A stretch of DNA of 64,000 bases from Eublepharis macularius. Its lineage: Eukaryota > Chordata > Lepidosauria > Squamata > Eublepharidae. A model generated the notes under the pieces. It was not told the origin of the DNA and ran no database searches. It saw only the letters and a list, made by a program, of their open reading frames with translations. Both the position numbers and the translations under genes were made by a program. Shown piece by piece: positions 21,601 to 33,600 of this stretch. Location of the stretch: contig NC_072796.1 in assembly GCF_028583425.1 (NCBI RefSeq), positions 130,483,464 through 130,547,463 of the forward strand. The letters are read 5' to 3'. The first letter of the stretch is position 1, and each line of letters begins with the position of its first letter.

Positions 21601-24600
21601 CTGATAGGAGTTTGTTTAGCCCAGCCGCAGGGTGAGGAATGGATGAGGAAGTTAACAAATGTACATGTGTCAAAATGTTCTTGAGAAATATATTTGTACT
21701 GTGTGTCAGATTCTTCATTTTAAGATGTTGAAATCATGATTTGTTCTTGCGCTGATGTTGAGAACAGAAAATGGATAACAATGGCCAAGTTCACTGAATG
21801 ATACTTTATAGAAATAGTGAAACATCTGTGAGCACTTTTGAATTTTTGCGTGGACAAAGCACGAGCAGGGTTTGCATTGTTCCACGGGATAGGCAGGGCT
21901 CTGCCTTACACATGCGTGAAGATTTCTTCCATTTTTTTTCTTTGAGTACTCTTGATGACTGGAAACTGAATGTTGCCCCCTCTTTCCATTGCAAAGCATT
22001 GTATCTGCAGTGACACAAAACTTCTGGCATTAGATCTGTGGTTGCTCATTCCTACATGCAGGCCATAACTTGATGTCCGAGTGGTCATATATGAGCTGTA
22101 GTAATGTCTCTTATAACCAAGTAAACATGTCTGATGCTCCTGTGATGAAGGCATTGGATCGTGTCTTTGCCAAAAGTGTTATTGCCTGTTAGATGTTGGC
22201 TGTGTTCAATAAAGTTAATCTTTCAAAATGTGAGTGTTTATTTTATTTTATTTGTTATTTAAAATCTTCCTATGCTGTCTTTGCACCCAATTCAGGGTCC
22301 CCAAAGTGGCAAATATTAAACCATTGACACAAAACGTTAAACATTTTGGCTCACTCTCCAAATGTGTTAGGGTATGGGACTTGCTTGGTGAGAAGTTCCC
22401 CTGAAAGCTGTGACTGCGTATCTTAGATCCAGAGGAATTCGCCGTGTTAGTCTGTAGTTGCAAAATAGTAAAGAGTCCTGTAGCACCTTTAAGACTAACC
22501 AATTATATGGTAGCATAAGCTTTCAAGAACCACAGAATCCCCCACTCAGCCAGGTAACCGTAGGCCTGGCTGAGCCTCTCAAGGTGGTGGTTGTGAGGAT
22601 TAAGTGGAAAGGGGAGGGGGGGGCTAATCTGAAAAGCCACTTTGAATCCCTGATCAAGGAGAAAAGCAGGATATAAATAAAAATACGAGAATAAAGCTAG
22701 TAGAAGCAGAAAAAATTCTGTCGTCTTTATGGAGCCCGTGCTGGGGGCAACTGGTTATGTTTACCCAGCATCTATGAGACTTTCCTGTCTGAAGAAATGA
22801 AAGTTTAAACCCTGATTTTGTTAACAGGAGTGCCATAAACTTAGAAAAGCAGTCCCTCTGGGTCCTTTAAATATTGAAATGCTGAGAACAGCCTGCTGAA
22901 ACGGCATCTTTCCATTTGCTTTCGGAAGGTATCCCTCGCGCATTGAGAAGATAGACTATGAAGAGGGGAAGATGCTTGTCCACTTTGAACGCTGGAGTCA
23001 CCGTTACGATGAATGGATTTATTGGGACAGCAATCGGTTGCGGCCCCTTGAGAGACCCTCGCTGAGGAAAGAGGGCCTAAAAGACGATGATGAATTTATT
23101 GTAAGTATCCATCCCTCTTGCGACCCTAAAATCTTCTTCTGCGCTAGTCTCGGGACATACTCCTAAATACTCTTGCATGGAGGCCAGACCTGCAGACAGG
23201 AGTGGATCTTGACCAAGAGGATTTCCGGTTTGCAAGTTGCTGGCATTAAATAAATCTTCACTTAAGCTGATGACTCAGTATATTAAATCTCTCCTCAAAA
23301 CAGGATTTTAAACCTGGGGAAGAGGTTCTAGCTCGTTGGACGGATTGTCGATACTATCCAGCAAAGATTGAAGCGATTAACAAAGAAGGTATGTATCGCT
23401 TAGGAGAGTCAGACCAAAGTTATATCTAGTCTAGTGTTGTGTTTCCCGCAGCAGCCAGTCAGATGTCTCTGAGAGCCAAACTAAAAGTGACGTCTTACAC
23501 AGGTTGGACACTTGCTAGCTTCCCTCAAGTTTTGATGGGAAATGTAGGCATCCTGGTCTTGCAGCTGTAATGGAGAGCCAAGCTGTAAAAGCAGGGCGCC
23601 TACATTTCCCATCAAAACTTGAGGGAAGCCGACTAGTGTCCAACCTGTGTCAGGCGTCACTTGTAGTTTGGCTCTGAGGAACTTATAAGTAGGCCGTGAT
23701 GGTAAATGTTCCCCCAGTGCTCATTTGCTTCATTTATACCCCACCTTTCTTCCTGGTGGGGGCCCCAAAGTGTCTTACATCGTTCTCTTCTTCTCCATTT
23801 AATCCTCTCAACAACCCTATGAGGTAGGCCAGGCTGAGAGAAAGAGGCTGTTCTAAGGGTACCTGTGAGCTTCCATGGCAAAGTAGGGATGGCAGAGTGG
23901 GGAAGCAGAGTGGGGAAGTCTACATCCTCTGCATATATGGCTGTTGGATCCCATATTCGTTTTTTCATTTCACCAGTGTTGGGAGTGTCTAACTAGGGGC
24001 ACGAAGCTTGTCGGGCGCCCTTGGACCCCTTTGCACATTCGGCCTGGCCTTTTTTCGCAGGATTGTTTGCATAAGGATCTTGTACATAACCCTGGGAATC
24101 ATGTACCTATCACCCTGAGCAACTTGCAGGAAACACGGGAGAAAAGTGTTATAGATAGCTGTTGATAAACCTGTTAACCGCAGCCTGCCATGAATTTATT
24201 TAATCTTCTTATGTGAGTGATCATGCGGAGATGCGTAAATATAATGAAGTTAAGCAGCTTACACACAATTAAGCACATCTAAGTGCTTGATATCAGCAAT
24301 GTCGCCATAGCTTGTGTTTCAAAGGAAAGGTGTTTGCAGCGTGCAACAAACAATGGAAGTTCTTTTAACCAACTTCAGGTTGATGGGATTGTCGGGCACT
24401 TCCACACCCCAGCCCCCCAGCGAGACTCTCTCACTGGCACGCAGCCCTGACTGGATGAATGATGTGGGGAGGAATGAGGTTGGGAAGCTGCGCAGGGATA
24501 CAGCTGCTCTGGAGGGGTACATAGGAGTGCTGACCAGCGTGCAAGTGATGCTCTGTATTCTTGGTGTTTGGCAGGGGACAATCAGTGGGAGGGCTTCTAG

Positions 24601-27600
24601 TGTCCCTTCCCCACTGGCAGACCTCCTGAGGACACCTGTTTTTTGGCCACTGTGTGACACAGAGTGTTGGACTGGATGGGCCATTGGCCTGTTCCAACAT
24701 GGCTTCTCTTACATTCTTAGGAATCGATGCAAAGTTCCTTAACACAAATAACCCTGTTACTACAAAAGCACAACTCAGTGGTAATACAGGTACAAGACTA
24801 AGGGACAGGCCTAAGGACAATTTATTTATTTTATTTTATTTTATTTATGTCATTTATAGTCACACTGTAATTCGCCATTCTCATTTAGACTCAAGGCGAA
24901 TTACAGTGTGAGATTAGTACAGTCAGTTTCAAGGACATTTCCATAAAGAATGCCTTAGGGTAAATAAAGACAATTTTACAAAGACATAGCATTAGTAAGA
25001 TTCCAATACAGAGTTGAAAAAATGCTGAAACAGAACGTAAGCAATTTTAGGGCTGACATTAGACCACATGAAACACAGGTAGCTCATAGTACATATTTAA
25101 GACAACAGGTACTACGTAAGTCAACATACTGGTGAAGTCTATGGTCCTTAAGTCATTAGCGAAGCATCTGAGAGCCCCTCCCAACAATACTAAAGCCTTT
25201 TTGAATAATTCGGTTGTGCATCGTTTGCGGAAAGCTAGGCGAGTGGGGGCTTTCCTGACCGCCTCAGGCAGGCTGTTCCACAGGGTAGGGGCCACCACGG
25301 AGCAGGTCCGTGTGTGGGCTGTTGTTGGTTTCACCCATATGCACCTGCAGAAGACCCTGCTCAGATGAGTGAAGCTGCTGTGGAGGGACATAGGGAGGGA
25401 TGCAGTCCCATAGGTATGCTGGGCCAAGGCCGGGAAGAGCTTTGTATGTGAGAACCAGTACCTTGAACTGAGCACGGTAGCTGATGGGTAGCCAATGGAG
25501 TGACTGCAAAATGGGGGTAATGTTCATGCTCCTGCTTGCTCCTGATAGCAGTCACGCCGCAATGTTTTACTCCAGTTGGAGTCTCCTAGTTAATTTGGAG
25601 GGGAGACATATAATAATATAATTGCTCTGAAGCCTTGTTCCACTTGCACTGGGCCCCTTATTCTGTTGCAGGGGAGGTTCTCTACTGCGGGGCGTGTTCT
25701 GCTGCAAGGCGCTTCTGTGCACGCCGATGTGCTTCAGTTAGCGGAAGAGTGCCCAGTGCTGGAGGAATGCGCTTTGCAGCGGGAGGCGGCTCCTACAACA
25801 GAAAAGGGTTCAAGTGGAAGCGACGCTTAGTCTCTGAGCCTCTTTTCCAAAGCCTCTTTTTGCATGTCAGAAATCTATCATGTCTCTCTATACTTGGATC
25901 TTTCTCAGAAGCAGGGCTTTTTTTCATCTGGAACGCGGTGGAACGGAGTTCCGGAACCTCTTGAAAATGGTCACATGGCTGGTGGCCCCGCCCCCTGATC
26001 TCCAGACAGAGGGGAGTTGAGATTGCCCTCCGCGTTGCTCGGCGGCGCAGAGGGCAATCTAAACTCCCCTCTGTCTGGAGATCAGGGGGCGGGGCCACCG
26101 GCCATGTGATCATTTTCTCCGAGGGCAACCCACTGAATTCCACTGCCTCTTTTCCCAGAAAAAAAGCCCTGCTCAGAAGTAAAATGTGACTATAAATCCT
26201 TCTCATCCTAATTTTTGGGAATATTTGTGAAGTTTATAAAATACAAGCTGACCTTTCATTCGCACAGACAACTTTGTGAATTACTCATTGTTGGTTGTTA
26301 CGAAAGTTGCGCCTTAACTCTTTTAAAACTTTATGTGACTTCCGCAGGATATGTGAAGATGTGAAAAGGGATTTTTAAAAAAAATAATAATTAGGGATTC
26401 TGTTTCTTGCACCTTCCAAACTCACTGATGAGTTATGCGCATTTATTTTTCAAACAGCTTAACTGCTTTCTTGCTCTTGTTCTAGGAACCTTCACTGTAC
26501 AGTTTTATGACGGAGTGATTCGGTGTCTTAAAAGGATGCATATCAAATCTATGCCAGAAGATGCCAAAGGGCAGGTAAGTGAAGGCTCAGCTAACCTCCC
26601 AATTACCTCACCACCTAGTACTCCTTGTTAATCTAAGTAGAGCAGTTATGGCCATCAGGTTTACCACATCAAATTATTGAGACATTCTACCCACAAAGAA
26701 GCACTTAAAAGAGTGGGAAAATAGACCTTTTTAACCTTCTTTCACGTACTCGTGTTTGCTTAGTGTGGCATCTTGATAATTCACCCATGGGAGCCAAAGG
26801 GGTTCTTGCCTTGCCTGCCTTGAAGAAATGCCCCCTGACTTTTGGCATGGGAGGCAAGAATTTCTGGTAGGCAATTTCTGGCTTAGACACAAAGGCCTGT
26901 ATCCTCCCTCTCCGGTCAGCAAAGTTTGACGTTTCCTTCCGACAGAAAAGGTGGTTCCACTGGAGGGAGAGGAGCAGTAGGAAGCAAGCCAAAGTTTTCA
27001 CTCATCCAGGAACACATTCATCTCTCGGCTGCATCTGTCATGGCTCAGCCCAGAATTCTTTTTCTCTAAGAAAACTTTTTGCCACTTCTCCGGATTCCTG
27101 TTTGAGATGACAATACTCTCCTGGCCTGACAGCTGCCCTCTGGTCATTGCTAACTTTACAGAGGTTCGGCTCTTGGTGCAGGGAGGCACGCTATAAGTGA
27201 TCTTGAGAGCCTGCGCTGTAGATGGGCAGTGATCTGCAAGCTGTGCCTTTTGAATTGGATTCCATCCACTTCTTTGCTGTCCGTGGGATCGCTTTTACTT
27301 TCCGAGCTCTCTGTGTTCGCTGTGCTTGAATTGACTTGCTTCCTACTCTTAGAAAACTGCAGGTTGCCTAAACTGCTGCCAGTCAGGAGGAAGTTAGGCA
27401 AAGCTGAATCTAAGTCTAGATTTGCCACTGCTTAGAGGTAGAGCAAGTCCTTGACATGCAGAAGGCCTCAGGTACAACCCCTGACATCTCCTGCTACAAA
27501 CAATTTAGTACTGCAGGGCTAGGCACTACCTCACCCTGGACAGCTAGAGTAGACAATGCGGGGCTTGATGACCAGTGTTCTGACAGCTTCATTTGGCCAT

Positions 27601-30600
27601 ATGCTGATATCTGTATCTTGGTCATGTGTCCCTTTGAGCTTCGAAACAAGCATCACGTATTTGGGCATACAAGGCTCTGTAGAGTAACTCCATATGAAAG
27701 AAACTTTTTGTGCCTATTCTTTAGAGGCTACGACAACTACACAGCCCAGGAGTAGAAATCAGCAAGTGGTTCTCAATTCTCAAGGAATCTTTCTCCTCAG
27801 GGGCTAAAAGGAAAAAGAAGAGTTCGCTCATCCATGCCTACAATCTAATATAATGTTAATTTTTTAAAAGGCCAAAACATTGGGTTGGATCCTACCATTT
27901 TGTTCTGTTGATATCCTTGTGTTCCTCCGATGCAAGAACTGTATGCTGAGTCAAACTTTTCGGGCCTTGGCAAAAGGGTCCTTGTGCTGGAGGAATGAAT
28001 GGAACCAATGTAACTACGTCCTAGGGTCCAAATTTTGGTGAAAAATGAACAAAATAAGCATTCTGTTCCTACTGAGTGTGTCTTTAGAAACCCACACGCG
28101 GCCTGAAATGGACTTTCCCAAGATTGAAGCTTAAGTTATGTAAGCCACTGAGCTTTCAAATCTTACTTTTGTAATCTGCAACTGCTTTTGTAGAAGGATA
28201 TCTCCCCCCCCCCTATTATTGGTTGGCTCCACAGGATCCCACCCTGCTGTTGTGCTCAGATGCAACTTACTGTAATCTCTGATTGCACAGTCATAAGAGT
28301 TCATATTGTAAACCCCCGAGTAGACAAGGAAGGGGAATTTTCAGTGGTCTTCCAAATACAGTTCTTTTTAATAGGTGCTTGTTTTCATAAAGCTGTGGTG
28401 GGGTTGTGTTTGTCACGTTTCTCTTGCTGCAGTGTTTGGTCCATTCTTAAGCATCACGGTATACGGTGTTGCCGAGTGATTACTAGCAGTTGAGATCTGG
28501 GGGCTCTTTTTTGGCCAGGAGTGAGCATGACTTTACAAAATACTATGCAGAATAAGGCAGTCAGCCTCTACCACCCCCTGCCCCCCAAGGAAATTTGCCA
28601 CTCAGCAAATCTTTCCTGGCCTCCTTCAACTAACTGTGGGGGAACCTCCAAATTCTCTTGACATTTCACTTCATGCAAATCACTGTGACAATCCTATTGC
28701 ACCTCTTGGCAGGGAATAGTTTAGACGCTTTCTTTACCAGTGTTTCTTTCTTGGCTCTGCTCATCTTACTGGTCTGATCGAGGCTTGCCTACGTGTCCAG
28801 AGGGGAACCCAAGGGGGCTTCATTTTGCAGCTCTGGAAGATACTCCTGAGAAAGCGATCGTTTTGCATCTAGACAAAACAGCTCCAGAGTTTCAACATCT
28901 TCTCTTGGAGATCCTGTAATGTCAAAATGGAATTTTGTATGCCCCTGAACACCTCTGTAATTACAGAGCATTGTTGGAGGCACTCCATAGTAGTCAGAAG
29001 TGACCCATGTACTGAAAAATTGGCAGACAAACCAGTATTGTGTAGTTGCAAGGGCAATAAATGGGGAGTGTTGGTGAGTGGGAAGGGAAATTAGGCAGGT
29101 GATACAAATACTTCCTGGCAGAGCAGTCTCTCAGTGGAACAGGCTTCCTCGGGGTGGGGGTGGGGGGTGGGCTCTCCTTCTTTGGAGGTGTTTAAGCAGA
29201 GGATCTGACAGCAATGCTGATTCTGTGAACCTAGGCAGATCATGAGAGGGAGGGCAGGAAGGGTTATATCAGCACTTATTTTGTGTGTGGCCCTTTCTTA
29301 CATGCCCAGGGTAATGCTAGTTGCCACTTTGGGGCCAGGAAGTAGTTTTCTCCAGGCCAATTTGGCCAAGGATCCTGGAGGTTTTTTGCCATCTTCTGGG
29401 CATAGAGTAGAAGTCACTGTGTGTGTGTGTGGGGGGGGGGGTAAGTTGTGAATTTCCTGCATTGTGCAGGGGGCTGCACTAGATGACCCCGGATGTCCCT
29501 TCCAACTCTATGATTCTGTTAAATACATGTTTGGCCCTACCATGTCCTTATGAAAGTCGGTGGCATGATGTGTGCCTAGTTCCATTGGCTAATATGGGAA
29601 TTTCCCCCCTATATCTGAGTGTGCACAGTGTTAAAGAAATAGATGTGAGCTACAGTAATCTAGGTAGTGGCTCTCAACTGAGAACCAGTACGGTGTATTG
29701 CCAGACTGTCAAAGTAGCCCTACATTCTTCCAAGCGAATCTTATTAGAATGACCTTTGGCCAGTCACCCATTCTCAGCCTTACCTACCTCACAGGGTCAG
29801 TATGAGGATAAAATAGAGAACGATTCAAGCCTCTTTGGGTCCCTGTTGGGATATAAATGAAGTAAATAGAAAGTAGCAGGGAAAAGTTTAAGATGTTAAT
29901 ATGTGAATATGCATAATGGATTGATGTGATATTGTTCAGATGTGTACACTTTTTAAAAAAAAAGTGGCTTAAATTTAAATACATAATGTAAATACATAAA
30001 TAATTAGAAATTACAACAAAATTGGTGGAAGTGGAAGTGGACAGGTAGCATAAAAAGATAAATATAAAAGCTGCATGAATGGAGTCAGCTGGTGGTGAGG
30101 CACTTAACGACAACTTGTTTTTTTCCCCCCATGTTTGTGTTTTATCTTCAATATAATTAGGCGCGCGAGTGGGAGCAGATAGCGCCGGAGCTGAGATTAG
30201 TGACGGATAACGAGCGACATGAAGTGAGTTTTGAGGGATTTGAAGGAGAGGGAGGGCTCTTGACACACAGAAAGCAGAAGATGAGGAGGAACCATGAAAA
30301 CCCGATTGGGCCAGAAACATCAGAAGAGGTGGCAGTAGGTGGAAAATGAGAGCTGAGAGAGGTGGGGCAGAGCTGTGTAGATCCTCTGAAGGTGAGAGCA
30401 AGCGGTCTGATACTGTTCTGGGAAAATGGTGGCCAAGCAGAGGTGGATTTCTGTTGTGCCTTGGAGAAGTGATATTTCAGGAGAGAACTAAGCCTTGGTC
30501 GTAGTAGATTTAAAAAAAAAACCTATATGGGAAAGCGAAATCGCTTGCAGTTACTGAAGGAGTAAACGACAGAGATGGACCGAGGTGGTGGTGAACGGCT

Positions 30601-33600
30601 ACTCCAGTTGAGCTTCCCTGCTTGTAAAGGTGAACGACTGTGAAATGTCATTCTCGCAAAATGGCTCTGTCTAGCACAGATGAATATGCGGAAGGGTTTT
30701 TTTGGGAGTAGGTTCCACTGTCGTAGCTGTGTTTGGTTCCTGCAGTTGCCTGCACTTTGGTTTATGGCAGCGGTTCTCAAACATTCAGTATATAGACTTT
30801 GTACCCTTTTTCGCAAATAGTGAAACACCGCATGCAGCCCTCAGTCGGCTCTGCTTCACCGGAGAAGCGTCAGGCAGCCATTCAGAATGCATAGTAGCCC
30901 CGTGGTAACGTTGTTGAATTTATTTTGGGAGAACTGTTATTTGAATGGTGTACCAAGGAAGTTTATAAGCAGCCATATAGACAGGAGGAGGAAATTGTTT
31001 TGCAAAGAGGACTGGCGTCCTTGGGATAGTAGATTGGTAGGAGGGAAGAGAAGTGATGGCTTTAGTGCATCAGATTCCATGAGGTTAGAGTGTGCCAGAC
31101 TTTCTGTTTGAAGAGAGAATGTGATGAAGCTTGCGCATATGCGCTTGTTTAACAGAGGTTGGTTTCCCGAGCAGCATCTCCTTCATGATGTCCTCCATCT
31201 GAATGCAGCAGAGCCTAGACCATACAGGCTGAAGAACACATGCAATCTCATTCAGGCTGTTGGTTGCTTCACATGCGTTATTTTGTACATGGGCGAGTCA
31301 AGCATGAGACGAATTCTGCAGAGCAGAGTTGTGAAAATCTGGAAAAGGGACTGCTTTTTTATTTTTTCCTCCTCTCAAGAAGAAAGTAATTGCGGGGAAG
31401 GGAGACAATTTCCCCCCTACATTCTTTCGTCTGGTCCTTCGCATCTTTGTTGCAGGCTTATGTTATTAAGGGTCCATGTGCCATTGAAACCAGAACTGGC
31501 GGTGGCTTTTTGCTGCGCATAGGAGCACATGGGAAATGGCCACTGCATAAAATGGCCCTGAGAAGCTTCTAAAGCACACAGTGTTGGGGCATTTAAATAA
31601 ATAAATCATGGGCAGATGTATAGTTCCATTTTGAAGCCCTGGTTTGCGTGTAGAGAATGCTTATATTGTAGGGAATGCAATCCTGTGAGTGGAATTGGGA
31701 GCCGTGTTCTGAGACCTTCAGAAAAATGGCAGCCTTTTCTTATTTTCTAAAACAGGATTAAATCAGTTGAAAACATATACAAGTTTTACCTGTCGTAACA
31801 CAAATACAGGTTGTGCCTTTTGCATCCTTGTGGTTTACAAATTATTTATACCGGCGGTACTCTCCAATGTACCGTTGTTTAAATAAAATGAATGGAATAT
31901 TTACATAAGTTTATTCAAATGTAGATTTATCAACGTTTGTTTATTATTTATTTACAAAATTTATACCCCACTGTTCTGCCCGGACAGGGCCACCAAGGCG
32001 GCTAACAAAAGCAGAACTTTTTATAACATATAATATGACCAATTAAAACCCAAAGTAAAATGCATAATATAAAAACACAAAGCCAGCAATTGAAAGCTAG
32101 GGCAGGAAGGAGGGCATCATTGAGGGAATGCCAAATGAAGCAAAATGTTTCACCTGCTGGTAGAAGACAGTGCTGGACGGTAAGTGATCTATCACCAGAT
32201 GGTTATGGGCTTCTTTGCATATAGTTCTGCTTGATTTACACTTCAGCATGTAAACCATGGTGCATGACTACAATGCACACGTATATCATATAGGTATTCT
32301 TAACAGGGACAGAATAGGTTTTGTTTTCTGTCTTTGTGGCAGGGCTGGGTGTTTGAGAATGTCCTGAACGGATAACGTTGTTATGCGGTTTCAGTAGACA
32401 AGTGTATAGTTGTCTGCTGATTTGACATAACCCTGCATTGATTTTTGTGGTAATGGGGGGTCAATTTAACACAAACCTATATTGATTTATGTGGTGGTGG
32501 GTGTCGGAGGACTAAGATTAGCTCCATGTGGCGGTGTGTGGGTTACATAGAGGCTAGTCATAGGTGGCCTGCATCTGTGAGTCACTTTCTTATAGTGTAA
32601 CCTCTGTAAGGGTTTAGTGTGTCCTGAAGCTTGCTACTGTATCCCAGGGTGGTCTTTTGAAGCATCCGTTAGTTCATATCTTCTTGTCGTTAGTGAACCC
32701 ATTGGACTTTTTTCAGTATTTATTTATCTGGTGAAACCTACTTTTAAGGTGTCTTGAGTTTGCCGAGAAGGTTCTTCTGTTGCGGTGATGCCAAGGCAAA
32801 GTGTGTGAAGTATGAAAACAGCATTAACTGCTTTTAAAATGAAAGTTAATGTATTTTCTAGATCCAGAGGAGTTAGCCGTGTTAGTCTGTAGTAGCAAAA
32901 TGAAAAAGAGTCCAGTAGCACCTTTAAGACTAACCAATTTTATTGTAGCATAACCTTTCGAGAATCACGTTCTCTTCGTCAGATGCATGGAGGGCAGAAG
33001 GAAACTGGTCAAATATAGAGGAGGATAGGGGAGGGGAGGGGGGAGGAGGAGAGGGGGGATGTAAACAACTCCTTTGATATGGAGATGCAGACAGCTCCTT
33101 TTGGTGTGGGGATCAGTTTGCTTGTGTAAAGATTCAAAGGAGTTTGCTGTGTTAGTCTGTAGTAGCAAAATCAAAAAGAGTTCAGCAGCAGCACCTAGAC
33201 TATCTTTTTTTTTCTAGTACTGTGTTACTATTTCTTTCCCTTTCCTGGCCTGGCTTTTGAAGATCTTTGCTTGTTTCTGCCCCCTTAATCTTCTGTATAA
33301 GGTATCCATATTTTAGTGAAGTAAAGTGTCAAACCCCTAATCTCAGATGTCACTCAAGATTCTGTTCTCTGAATCAAAAAGAGTCCAGTAGCACCTTTAA
33401 GACTAACCAACTTTACTGTAGCATAAGCTTTCGAGAACCACAGTTCTCTTTGTCAGATGCATCTGACAAAGAGAACTGTGATTCTCGAAAGCTTATGCTA
33501 CAATAAAGTTGGTGAGTCTTAAAGGTGCTACTGGACTCTTTTTGATTTTGCTACTGCAGACTAATATGGCTAACTCCTCTGTATCTATGTTCTCTGAATG

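Noticed and set aside
25059-25475. A host gene on the minus strand (137-codon frame)
   Set aside because: Matches L2-group LINE reverse-transcriptase C-terminus and has the LINE 3' UTR next to it.
29784-30401. 205-codon minus-strand frame
   Set aside because: Hydrophobic low-complexity text across an AT-rich region, with no homology, and antisense to the candidate cassette exon.
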